A stretch of DNA of 64,000 nt from contig CAVOYR010000007.1 in NCBI GenBank assembly GCA_963700735.1, positions 442,566-506,565 of the forward strand. Direction: 5' to 3'. Under the pieces are notes generated by a model. That model was given only the letters and a program-made list of their open reading frames with translations, searched no databases and was not told the DNA's origin. The stretch's first letter is position 1; every line of letters begins with the position of its first letter. A program made the position numbers and the translations under genes. Shown here piece by piece: positions 1 to 8,120 of the stretch. This DNA comes from Anderseniella sp963700735 (GTDB lineage: Bacteria > Pseudomonadota > Alphaproteobacteria > Rhizobiales > Aestuariivirgaceae).

Positions 1-50
1 GGACTAGGGTCATCCATGTACAGCCCCGCAACACCCAGGACAGCCCGGCA

Positions 51-1457
51 ATGGCCCATGTACGACCCGATATTGGCGCAACAGGCATCGGCGCTGCCAC
101 CAGCAACGCCCGGCGCTCGATCTACTCGCTGTTCACCTCCGAAGGGCTGAGGCTGCGTACCTCCGTCCGGTTGCGCTGGCTGGCGGTGACCGGCCAGTTG
201 CTCGCGGTTGCCGTGGTGCACCTGTGGCTGGGGTTCCCGTTGCCGCTGGGCATCTGCCTGACGGTGATTGCCTTGTCGGCGTGGTTGAACATTTCGCTGT
301 CGCTGGGCTGGAGCGTAACGGCCCGGCTGCACCAGCGATTTGCCTCGTTGCTGCTGGCCTATGACATCTGCCAGCTGGCGGTGCTGCTGTACCTCACCGG
401 CGGCATCACCAATCCGTTTGTGTTCCTGTTCATCGTTCCGGTGACTGTTTCGGCGGCCACCATGCCGATGAACCGCACACTGTTGCTCGCGAGCCTCGCC
501 ATTGCCCTGGCCACGCTGCTGGCGCTGTGGCACCAGCGGTTGCCATGGCACGAGGCGCAAAGTCTGGAACTGACCGAACTGTACAAGTTCGGCATCTGGA
601 TCGCGCTGGTCTGCGGCATCGTGTTTTCCACGCTGTATGTGAGTTCCGTCGCCAGTGAAGCCCGCGACATGGCAAATGCGCTGGCCGCGACCGAAGTGGC
701 ACTGGCCCATGAACAGCAACTGTCCGCGCTTGACGGGCTGGCCGCAGCAGCGGCGCACGAGCTTGGCACGCCGCTGGCCACCATCGCGCTGGTTGCCAAG
801 GAGCTGAAACACGAAGCCAAGCTGGAAGGCCCGCAGGCCGACGACCTCGACCTGCTGGTCTCGCAATCACAGCGATGTCGCGAGATACTGTCCCGGCTGA
901 CGCGGCGCGACAACCAGTCCGACGCGATGATGCAGACCGTGCGCATGACAGCGCTCGCGGAAGAGATCGCCGAACCGCTCAACACCGCGGACGTGGCAAT
1001 CCTGTTCGACGTGGAACCCAAGACCGGGCGCGACGGCGAGCCGCTGCCAGAGCCGGTGATGGCGCGCAACACGGCCATCAAGTACGCCCTCGGCAACCTG
1101 ATGGAAAACGCCGTCGACTTCGCCCGCTCAAGCGTTACCGTGCGCATCTCGTGGTCGCTGGAGCAGCTGAGCGTGACAATCAGCGATGACGGCAGCGGCT
1201 TTCACCACGACATCATGGAGCGGCTGGGCGATCCGTTCGTGACCAGCCGCAGCCGGTATGCCTCCGCCGACGTTGTCAGGCGCGAGGGCACCGGGGGCAT
1301 GGGCCTGGGCTTCTTTATCGCCAAGACGCTGCTGGAACGCTCCGGTGCACAGGTGACGCTGGCAAACCGTGCCGCACCAGAGACCGGCGCCGTGGTGCGC
1401 ATCGTGTGGCCGCGCGAGGCGCTGGAAGAACCGGCAAACCCGATGAGCGGCTTGTGA
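51..1457 (+). CDS. regB: Redox-responsive sensor histidine kinase RegB/ActS (PrrB family)
   Basis: Membrane sensor kinase that reads the redox state of the respiratory chain and phosphorylates RegA. The N-terminal half is strongly hydrophobic, with about six membrane segments. It carries GGITNPF (residues 117-123), the conserved quinone-binding heptapeptide GGxxNPF of RegB. The H-box AAHELGTPLA has its phospho-accepting His at residue 236. A Cys at 276 (QRCREIL) matches the family's redox-active cysteine position. N, G1 and G2 boxes follow (NLMENAVDFA, DDGSGF, GTGGMGLGFFIA). Length (468 aa) is normal. The response regulator follows 91 bp downstream on the same strand. In many alphaproteobacteria a senC/sco gene lies nearby; none is seen here. 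The first ATG is used; only 50 bp lie upstream, so its promoter cannot be judged. Confidence 0.95.
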   Translation: MAHVRPDIGATGIGAATSNARRSIYSLFTSEGLRLRTSVRLRWLAVTGQLLAVAVVHLWLGFPLPLGICLTVIALSAWLNISLSLGWSVTARLHQRFASLLLAYDICQLAVLLYLTGGITNPFVFLFIVPVTVSAATMPMNRTLLLASLAIALATLLALWHQRLPWHEAQSLELTELYKFGIWIALVCGIVFSTLYVSSVASEARDMANALAATEVALAHEQQLSALDGLAAAAAHELGTPLATIALVAKELKHEAKLEGPQADDLDLLVSQSQRCREILSRLTRRDNQSDAMMQTVRMTALAEEIAEPLNTADVAILFDVEPKTGRDGEPLPEPVMARNTAIKYALGNLMENAVDFARSSVTVRISWSLEQLSVTISDDGSGFHHDIMERLGDPFVTSRSRYASADVVRREGTGGMGLGFFIAKTLLERSGAQVTLANRAAPETGAVVRIVWPREALEEPANPMSGL

Positions 1458-1548
1458 TTTTGGCTTGCGTAGGCAAAAGTGGTAACGACGTTCCGGCAGG
1501 CCCGGACCAGAAACAAGAAACGACCGGAAACAGACTGGATTGAACGAC

Positions 1549-2094
1549 ATGAATGACACGCTGCCCGAAGGTGACAAGTCCCTGCTGCTCGTTGACGACG
1601 ACAAGCCGTTCCTGCAACGGCTGGGACGCGCCATGGAAACCCGCGGGTTCGAGGTGCGCATGGCATCAAGTGTCGCCGAGGCCCTGCTCGAGGTGAAGCG
1701 CGATCCGCCAGCCTATGCGGTGGTTGACCTGCGCCTGGAAGATGGCAACGGGCTTGATGTCGTCGAGGCCATTCACCGGGTCCGGCCGGATGCCCGCGCC
1801 GTGGTGCTGACAGGCTATGGCAACATCGCCACGGCGGTGTCTGCGGTAAAGATCGGCGCGGCCGACTACCTGTCCAAGCCCGCCGATGCTGATGCGGTCT
1901 ATGGCGCGCTGATGGCGCAGACCGACAACCGCGCGGCCCTGCCCGAAAACCCGATGTCGGCCGATCGCGTGCGGTGGGAGCACATCCAGCGCGTTTATGA
2001 GCTGTGCAATCGCAATGTGTCCGAGACCGCCCGGCGGCTGAACATGCACCGGCGTACCCTGCAGCGCATCCTTGCAAAGCGCGCACCTCGCTAG
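1549..2094 (+). CDS. regA: Response regulator RegA/ActR (PrrA family)
   Basis: DNA-binding partner of RegB that controls respiration, carbon or nitrogen fixation and redox genes in alphaproteobacteria. The receiver domain has the acidic pocket LLVDDDKPF, the phosphorylated Asp at about residue 60 (AVVDLRLEDG) and the conserved Lys in YLSKPADAD. The C-terminal Fis-type helix-turn-helix ends in MHRRTLQRILAKRAPR, a tail almost invariant in RegA proteins. The start at 1549 (ATG, 181 aa) is preferred; a TTG nine bases upstream is in frame and would add three residues. The gene lies directly behind regB, so the pair is probably co-transcribed. Confidence 0.95.
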   Translation: MNDTLPEGDKSLLLVDDDKPFLQRLGRAMETRGFEVRMASSVAEALLEVKRDPPAYAVVDLRLEDGNGLDVVEAIHRVRPDARAVVLTGYGNIATAVSAVKIGAADYLSKPADADAVYGALMAQTDNRAALPENPMSADRVRWEHIQRVYELCNRNVSETARRLNMHRRTLQRILAKRAPR

Positions 2095-2102
2095 ATCGAA
2101 TG

Positions 2103-2591
2103 CTAGACAGGGGTGCCGGCGTTGGGATCTGCGGCTGACTGCAGCCGCATCGAGGCAGCCCGTGCGATCAGCAGCGTGACCGCCTTGCGCCTTGCCGGGG
2201 CAAGCCTGTCTTCGGCTGCCTCGCGCATGATCTCGGCTCCCCAGGCATCGGCAATGATCAGGCCCGCACCGGAGTCGATCAGGTCCGGGTCCATGCTGCG
2301 CGGAATGGCGAAGAAGAACCGGTCGCAGAAATCCATGTAGTGGTGCCACTTGTGGTCGCCGAGATAATCGGCGGGCGACGACTTGATTTCGATGATCCAC
2401 AGCTCGCCCTTGCGCCCGATGGCCATCACGTCGGCGCGTCGGCCATTGGCGAGCGGCAGTTCGCACAGGCTGGCAAAGGCAGCGTCACGCAACATCCGCC
2501 CCACGCCACGCTGGATGGCAGCCGCCGTCGGCGATTGCCTGCCATCGAGGCAGTTGACCGGGTCATCTGGCTGGGGTGCAAGGTGAATCAT
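2103..2591 (-). CDS. MmcB family DNA repair-associated protein
   Basis: A 162-aa protein recognised as the alphaproteobacterial MmcB family. Visible hallmarks are the N-terminal TAAAIQRGVGRMLRD, the central GRRADVMAIGRKGELWIIEIKSS and the following DYLGDHKWHHYMDFCDRFFFAI. The D-x(n)-E-I-K-S pattern resembles a PD-(D/E)xK nuclease core, so a nuclease role is plausible but is inference. The family is commonly named for a link to mitomycin C or DNA damage; the biochemical activity is not known to me. It converges on regA with eight bases between the stops. The first ATG gives the usual family length. Confidence 0.85.
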   Translation of the reverse strand: MIHLAPQPDDPVNCLDGRQSPTAAAIQRGVGRMLRDAAFASLCELPLANGRRADVMAIGRKGELWIIEIKSSPADYLGDHKWHHYMDFCDRFFFAIPRSMDPDLIDSGAGLIIADAWGAEIMREAAEDRLAPARRKAVTLLIARAASMRLQSAADPNAGTPV

Positions 2592-2632
2592 CGGCCCGGA
2601 CTATAGCGCGGCATGGCCTGCCATTCCACACG

Positions 2633-3427
2633 TCAGGCGGCGCGGGCGTCCCAGTTGAAACAGCGCGCGGCGATCAGGGCGGCGGCAACGCCCCACAGCA
2701 CCATTACCCCGATGTGCGGCAGGATGGAGAAGACGACGCCCTCGGCATCGGGCAGGCCGAAACCCGCACCTTCATAGGCGTGATCGAACGCATGCTGGAA
2801 CGCTAGCGAGAAATGCCTGAGCGGGAACAGGTTGCCGATCACCGGTATCCACTCCGAGCTTTCCGTGTTTGGCCGCACGAAGATGTCCGAGATGAACGCC
2901 AGCGGCATGATGGTGGCGCTGGTTGCGGCCTGCACCGTTTCAGCCGAGCGAAACAGCGCAGTGATCATCATGCCAAGGGCTGCAAAGCACAGTGCCCCGA
3001 TGACGGCCACCATCAGTGCTGCCGGTACCCTCTCCCAGATGATCTCGACGCCGAACGCCAGGGCGCCGGTGGCAATGACCAGCACGAGTGACGTGAACGC
3101 GATTACCGAGACGGCCACGATGCGGGCGCAGATGTAGATCGACGGCGGCATCGGCGTGCCGCGCACCCGCTTGAGAATGCCAAGGTCGCGCGCCGTTGCG
3201 GTTGAGACCGCAAGGTAGGTGTAACAGGCCATTACAACGCCGAACACGGCCAGCGCCGGGGTATAGAACTGCGCGGTGTTGAGCCCGAGCCCCTCGATGC
3301 GCTCGTTGCCGAACAACTGGGTGAGCACGATCAGCAGGATCAGCGGCATCACGATGACGAAGAACATGGCCACGGGCCTGCGCGCGAACAGCCGCAGCTG
3401 GTGGATGGATTCCTGCACCAGCATCAT
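2633..3427 (-). CDS. ABC-2 type exporter, membrane permease subunit
   Basis: Integral membrane protein of 264 aa with about six hydrophobic helices, starting with the amphipathic QESIHQLRLFARRPVAMFF and a first helix (VIVMPLILLIVLTQLFG) typical of ABC-2 permeases. It is the membrane half of an exporter whose ATPase is encoded just upstream, overlapping by 4 bp (ATGA), which indicates translational coupling. The substrate cannot be read from the sequence; ABC-2 systems move drugs, lipids, polysaccharides or small hydrophobic compounds. Confidence 0.85.
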   Translation of the reverse strand: MMLVQESIHQLRLFARRPVAMFFVIVMPLILLIVLTQLFGNERIEGLGLNTAQFYTPALAVFGVVMACYTYLAVSTATARDLGILKRVRGTPMPPSIYICARIVAVSVIAFTSLVLVIATGALAFGVEIIWERVPAALMVAVIGALCFAALGMMITALFRSAETVQAATSATIMPLAFISDIFVRPNTESSEWIPVIGNLFPLRHFSLAFQHAFDHAYEGAGFGLPDAEGVVFSILPHIGVMVLWGVAAALIAARCFNWDARAA

Positions 3428-4341
3428 GTGGGATCTCCTGCCGCTGCTTCGCCGGCCAGCTTGAGGTAGATGTCTTCAAGGCTTTGCCGCGACACGGTAA
3501 GGGCGGGCAGGTCCAGCCCGTGCTGCAGCGCCCAGCCGGTCAGTTCGTTCAGGGCATGCACCGGGTCCTGGGTATGCAGTGACGCCATGCCGTGTTCGAT
3601 GTGCAACCGCGAGCCCATGTTGGATGGAAGCTCCGGCAGCGTCCGGGACTGGACATCAAAGCGGATGGTGACGTGCGAGGCGTGCAACGCCTGCAGTTCG
3701 TCTGGCCGGCCTTCGGTTGCGATGCGGCCGTTGACCAGGATCGCCATGCGGTCCGCCAGTGCCTGCACCTCGTCCATGTAGTGCGACGACAGCAGGATGC
3801 TGCAGCCGTCTGAATTGAGCTGGCGTACCAGCGCCCAGATCTTGCGCCGGGCTGCCGGGTCGAGCCCGGTGGTCGGCTCATCGAGGAACAGCAGCTCCGG
3901 CTGCCCGATGATGCCAAGCGCAATCTCGAGCCGTCGCTTCTGGCCGCCGGACAGCGCACCCACGCGCTTGTCCTGCATGTGGTTGAGGTTGACCGAGGTC
4001 AGCACGCTGCCGATGTTGGCGGGGTTCGGGTAGAGCCGGGCAAACGCGCTGATCGTCTCCAGCACGGTCAGTTCTGGTTCGAGCGCAGTGCTCTGCAGGA
4101 CGAGACCTGTCCGCAGCTTGAGTTGCATCCGGTCGGCCTGGGGGTCGAGGCCGAGCACCTTCACCGTGCCGCCATCCGCCTTGCGGTAGCCTTCAAGAAT
4201 TTCGATGGTCGATGTCTTGCCGGCACCGTTGGGACCGAGCAGGGCGAATGTTTCTCCCTTGCGGACCGAAAACGATATACCGTCCACCGCAGTTCTGCCG
4301 GTGTAGGTTTTTCTGAGATCTGTGACCGAAATGACCGGCAT
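3424..4341 (-). CDS. ABC-2 type exporter, ATP-binding subunit
   Basis: ATPase of 305 aa with Walker A GPNGAGKT, signature LSGGQKRR, Walker B LLFLDEPTTGLDP and the switch His (SSHYMDE), followed by a C-terminal domain of about 90 residues as in drug- or polysaccharide-type ABC-2 exporters. The reading frame is open 45 bases further upstream, but translation probably begins at MPVISVTDLRKTYTG, which matches the family's usual N terminus. It overlaps the permease start by 4 bp. The divergent neighbour is the carotenoid-type desaturase, about 300 bp away; no functional link is evident. Confidence 0.88.
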   Translation of the reverse strand: MPVISVTDLRKTYTGRTAVDGISFSVRKGETFALLGPNGAGKTSTIEILEGYRKADGGTVKVLGLDPQADRMQLKLRTGLVLQSTALEPELTVLETISAFARLYPNPANIGSVLTSVNLNHMQDKRVGALSGGQKRRLEIALGIIGQPELLFLDEPTTGLDPAARRKIWALVRQLNSDGCSILLSSHYMDEVQALADRMAILVNGRIATEGRPDELQALHASHVTIRFDVQSRTLPELPSNMGSRLHIEHGMASLHTQDPVHALNELTGWALQHGLDLPALTVSRQSLEDIYLKLAGEAAAGDPT

Positions 4342-4648
4342 ATGGAAAAATGGCCCCTGCAGCCTGCTTGGCAGGCGCCGTATCAAGTTTGCCGCGGGCG
4401 CGAACCACGCCCAGAACTAGCCGGTTTGCCGTCAAAAGAAAAGCCGCCAGACGGCCTGTGCAAAACCTTGCCGCGTTTTGCAACCAGGTTCCTCATGAGC
4501 GGCAAATGGTCATAGGTGTCAGGGCTTTTCAATGTGCCAGCACCCTTTATAACGACCGGATGAAGACTTGGGGGGCATCAGCCGGAACGCGGCCGGGCCC
4601 GGTTTTCTCTCGCATATCGAAATCGACTTTGGGACCAGCTTGATCAGC
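4342..4648. other. Divergent intergenic region between ABC exporter and desaturase operon
   Basis: About 307 bp between two divergent start codons. It must hold promoters for both directions, but I see no clear -35/-10 pair, operator palindrome, riboswitch or small gene. A run of G (near 4571) precedes the desaturase start. A short inverted match GCCTGCTTGGCAGGC lies near 4359-4373 close to the ABC start and could be a weak operator or hairpin. Confidence 0.4.
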
Positions 4649-6139
4649 ATGAAATCAACAACTCCGCGTATTGTTATTGTCGGTGCCGGACCAGGCGGGC
4701 TCGCGTCTGCCATGATCCTGAGGCGCCGTGGTTATGACGTCACCCTGATTGAACGCCAGGCGCGGGTCGGCGGCCGTACCGGCGCGATCAAGGAAGACGG
4801 CTTCACGTTCGATATCGGTCCGACCTTTTTCCTCTATCCGCGCATCCTGTCGGAGATATTCACCTATTGCGGCTACGACCTGTGGCGCGAGGTGCCGATC
4901 AAGCGCGTGGAGCCGATGTACCGGGTGGTGCATGAGGAGGGCGGCCATCTCGACGTGGTCAGCGGCGAAGAAGCAATGAAGGCAGAAATCGCCAAGCTGT
5001 CGCCGGCCGATGCCAACAATCTCGAACGCTACATGCGCGACAACCGCAAGAAGCTCGAGAAATTCCGTACCGTGCTGGAAAACCCGTTCATGTCGATTGC
5101 GGACTTCTTCCGCCCCGACGTGCTGAAGGCGTTGCCCAACATCAATCCGCAGCGGTCGCTGGAAAAGGACCTTGAGCGCTACTTCAAGGATCCCCGGGTG
5201 CGCCGGGCATTTTCGTTCCAGGCCAAGTACCTGGGCATGTCGCCGTTCAAGTGCCCGTCGCTGTTCACCATCCTTGCCTTCCTCGAGCACGAGTACGGCA
5301 TCTGGCATCCGGTCGGCGGCTGCACCGCCGTCATGCAGCGCATGGGCGAGCTGGCCGTGGACATGGGTGTGGACTTGAGGCTCAACGAGGCGGTGACCTC
5401 GATCGCCTTCGAGGGCAAGCGCGCCACCGCCGTCACCACCGACAAGGGCACCTACGAGCTTGACGGCCTGGTGATGAATGCCGACTTCGCCCACGTGCTG
5501 CCCAAGCTCGTACCAAACGAGATGCGCAAGAAGTGGAACGACCGCAAGATCGCCAAGCAGGACTTCTCCTGCTCGACGTTCATGCTGTACCTGGGGCTCG
5601 AGGGCAAGCTCGAGCACGTGCCGCACCACACCATCGTCCTGTCGGAAGACTTCAATGGCAACATTGACGAAATCCAGACCAAGATGGTGTTGCCCAAGTC
5701 GCCATCATTCTATGTGCAGAACGGTTGCATCACCGACCAGACGCTGGCGCCGGAAGGCCACAGCACGCTTTACGTACTGGTGCCGGTGCCGCATCGCACG
5801 ACCAACATCGACTGGAAGAAGGAAGCTGCCGCGTTCCGCGAGAAGACCCTCGACAGGCTGTCCCTGATGGGCATCCCGGATATCCGCTCGCGCATCCGCT
5901 ATGAAAAGATGGTCACGCCGGACGACTGGGAAGCCGACATGCACATCTACAAGGGTGCTACCTTCAACATGAGCCACACCTTGAACCAGATGCTGTGCTT
6001 CCGTCCCCAGAACCGCTACGAGGACCTCGAGCGGGTGTACCTTGTCGGCGGCGGCACGCACCCGGGTTCCGGCCTGCCGGTGATCTTTGAATCGGCACGC
6101 ATAACCAGCGAACTGTTGAACCAGGATATTGGCATTTGA
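4649..6139 (+). CDS. Carotenoid desaturase-like FAD oxidoreductase (CrtI/CrtN family)
   Basis: A 496-aa flavoprotein of the phytoene/diapophytoene desaturase family. It has the N-terminal dinucleotide-binding motif VGAGPGGLASAMILRRRG, the acidic end of the Rossmann fold (LIERQ), VGGRTG, and the C-terminal FAD motif VYLVGGGTHPGSGLPVIFES typical of CrtI/CrtN/CrtP. The frame is open from 4568, but MKSTTPRIVIVGAG at 4649 is the natural start. Its stop overlaps the start of the acyltransferase, and a CrtQ-like glycosyltransferase follows, so it probably acts on a lipid or isoprenoid that is then glycosylated and acylated. No phytoene or squalene synthase gene is in the window, so the true substrate is open. 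It might instead be a retinol-saturase-like or other polyene oxidase. Confidence 0.75.
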   Translation: MKSTTPRIVIVGAGPGGLASAMILRRRGYDVTLIERQARVGGRTGAIKEDGFTFDIGPTFFLYPRILSEIFTYCGYDLWREVPIKRVEPMYRVVHEEGGHLDVVSGEEAMKAEIAKLSPADANNLERYMRDNRKKLEKFRTVLENPFMSIADFFRPDVLKALPNINPQRSLEKDLERYFKDPRVRRAFSFQAKYLGMSPFKCPSLFTILAFLEHEYGIWHPVGGCTAVMQRMGELAVDMGVDLRLNEAVTSIAFEGKRATAVTTDKGTYELDGLVMNADFAHVLPKLVPNEMRKKWNDRKIAKQDFSCSTFMLYLGLEGKLEHVPHHTIVLSEDFNGNIDEIQTKMVLPKSPSFYVQNGCITDQTLAPEGHSTLYVLVPVPHRTTNIDWKKEAAAFREKTLDRLSLMGIPDIRSRIRYEKMVTPDDWEADMHIYKGATFNMSHTLNQMLCFRPQNRYEDLERVYLVGGGTHPGSGLPVIFESARITSELLNQDIGI

Positions 6140-6984
6140 CGCAATGGCCTGACAAACCATCTGTCAATGAACGTGATGCCAAGGCAGCAGCGGAGGTTGT
6201 CAGTGCCCTGTCGCCACGCATCTCGCGGGTCTTCGAGCTTTATTGCGAGCGCCTTTTTGCCAAACGGTTCAGTGCGGTCCGCGTGCTGGGCAAGCTGCCT
6301 GATCCGATAGACCCGGACAGGCCAGTCGTCGGGTTTGCCAATCATTCGAGCTGGTACGATCCGCTGTTCTTCCTGGTGCTGTCGCGCCGCCTGTTTCCGC
6401 ATCACCTCGCCTACGGTCCCATGGATGCCGAGGCACTGAAGAAGTACGGCTTCATGAGGAAGATCGGCATCTTCGGGGTGGAGAAGGGCTCCGCGCGGGG
6501 CGCCGCCAGGTTTCTGCAGGTGTCACGCGGCCTGCTGGCCCGCAAGGGCACGGCCTTGTGGCTGACCCCGCAAGGCGAGTTTGCCGATGTGCGGGTTCGT
6601 CCGCCGAAATTCCAGTCGGGCATTGCCCATCTGGCGCGCAACTGCAATGCCGTGCTGCAGCCGTTTGCCATCGAGCTGGTGTTCTGGAATGAATCGCGTC
6701 CTGAGGCGCTGGTCCACTTCGGCGCTCCGATCGACACCTCAGGCACCGAGCTTGACAACGATGGCTGGAACGCGCGTCTCGAGGGCGTGCTGGCTGGTCT
6801 GCAGGATGAACTGGCCGTTGCCGCCATGGCCCGGGATCCCGACATGTTCACCACCTTCATCGACGGCACCACCGGCACCAACTATATCTATGACGGCTGG
6901 CGTTACCTCAAGGCGATGCTGCGCGGAAAGCAGTTTGATGCCGCCCATGGCAACAACAGGCGCTCGGCCGGGACCAACGGATAA
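6136..6984 (+). CDS. Lysophospholipid acyltransferase (PlsC-like) family protein
   Basis: A 282-aa protein with the glycerolipid acyltransferase signature: block I NHSSWYDPLFF (the HX4D catalytic pair) and block III PQGEFADVRVRP, plus GVEKGSARGAARF between them. It transfers an acyl group, in PlsC proteins from acyl-CoA or acyl-ACP to a hydroxyl. The likely start is a TTG at 6136, inside the stop region of the desaturase; no ATG or GTG lies close enough to preserve the N terminus, so translational coupling is expected. Sandwiched between a carotenoid-type desaturase and a CrtQ-like glycosyltransferase, it may acylate a glycosylated isoprenoid, the job CrtO does in staphyloxanthin synthesis, although CrtO itself is a different fold. 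An ordinary phospholipid role is the alternative. Confidence 0.78.
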   Translation: MTQWPDKPSVNERDAKAAAEVVSALSPRISRVFELYCERLFAKRFSAVRVLGKLPDPIDPDRPVVGFANHSSWYDPLFFLVLSRRLFPHHLAYGPMDAEALKKYGFMRKIGIFGVEKGSARGAARFLQVSRGLLARKGTALWLTPQGEFADVRVRPPKFQSGIAHLARNCNAVLQPFAIELVFWNESRPEALVHFGAPIDTSGTELDNDGWNARLEGVLAGLQDELAVAAMARDPDMFTTFIDGTTGTNYIYDGWRYLKAMLRGKQFDAAHGNNRRSAGTNG

Positions 6985-8112
6985 ATGCTGCTGCTGTTCA
7001 CCCAGATCATTTGCGTGCTGGCAATGGTGACCCCTGTTCTGGGCACCATCAACCTGGCGCTATACCTGCCGATCCGCCGCAAGGCCGAGGCGAAATTGCC
7101 GCCGGTGTCCGTGCTGATACCGGCCCGCAACGAGGAAGCCCGCATCACGCCGGTACTCGACTGCGTGTCGGCATCCACCGGCGTCGAGTTCGAGGTCATC
7201 GTTGCAGACGACAGCTCGACCGACGGCACCGCAGGCATCGTGCAGCGGTTTGCCAATGCCGACCCGCGCATCCGCCTTGTCACCACGCCATCCCTGCCGG
7301 ACGGGTGGATGGGCAAGAACCACGCCTGCCAGTTTCTGGCGACGCAGGCCCGCCATGACCTGATGGTGTTCCTGGACGCCGACGTGACGCTGAGCCCCGA
7401 TGCCCTGCAGCGGCTGGCTTCCGAGTTTGCCCGCCGGCCGGACCTCAAGCTCCTGTCGGGCTTTCCGCGCCAGATCACTGGCAGTTTCTGGGAGAAGCTG
7501 CTGATCCCGCTCATCCATACGGTGCTGCTGGGCTACCTGCCGTTCCCTGGTGTCCGGTTCACCAACATGCCGGCCTTCGCCACGGCCTGCGGGCAGCTGA
7601 TCGCGGTGGACAAGGCAGCCTATCTCGATGCCGGCGGCCATGAGCGCATTCGTGGCTCGGTGCATGACGGGGTCATGATCCCGCGGCATTTCCGGGCAGC
7701 TGGCCACCGCACCGACCTCGTTGACATTACCGGCATTGCCGCCACCCGCATGTACGAAACCGGCCCGCAGGTTCTCAACGGCCTCCTGAAGAATGCCCAC
7801 GAGGGCATGGCGACACCGGTCGGCCTGCCGGTATGGACCATCCTGCTGCTGGGTGGTCACGTTATTCCGGTGGTGCTCTTTGTTGCCGTCTGGCTGGCCG
7901 GAATCACCGGACCCGTGCTGACGGTAGCGGCGTGGTCTGCTGCGCTGCCTTGGCTGATGCGGTTCATCATGGCCTTCCGCTTCCGCCTGTCTCCGCTGGG
8001 TGCCGCACTGCATCCGTTCGGCATTCTGGCGCTGGTGGCGATACAGTGGCTGGCCTTCGTGCGCTACAGGTCCGGCCGCCGGGTCCAGTGGAAGGACCGT
8101 CCGGTCGGCTAG
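6985..8112 (+). CDS. Family 2 glycosyltransferase, CrtQ-like
   Basis: A 375-aa membrane-anchored GT2 enzyme. An N-terminal hydrophobic helix precedes the GT-A fold: VSVLIPARNEE, VIVADDSSTDGT, and the metal-binding VFLDADVTL. The acceptor-side block SVHDGVMIPRHFRAAGH and two or three C-terminal membrane helices follow. Length and layout resemble 4,4'-diaponeurosporenoate glycosyltransferase CrtQ and hopanoid-associated HpnB-type enzymes. The ATG directly abuts the TAA of the acyltransferase, so the three genes form a tight operon. The role inferred from context is glycosylation of the desaturase product. Confidence 0.78.
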   Translation: MLLLFTQIICVLAMVTPVLGTINLALYLPIRRKAEAKLPPVSVLIPARNEEARITPVLDCVSASTGVEFEVIVADDSSTDGTAGIVQRFANADPRIRLVTTPSLPDGWMGKNHACQFLATQARHDLMVFLDADVTLSPDALQRLASEFARRPDLKLLSGFPRQITGSFWEKLLIPLIHTVLLGYLPFPGVRFTNMPAFATACGQLIAVDKAAYLDAGGHERIRGSVHDGVMIPRHFRAAGHRTDLVDITGIAATRMYETGPQVLNGLLKNAHEGMATPVGLPVWTILLLGGHVIPVVLFVAVWLAGITGPVLTVAAWSAALPWLMRFIMAFRFRLSPLGAALHPFGILALVAIQWLAFVRYRSGRRVQWKDRPVG

Positions 8113-8120
8113 CGCTGCGG

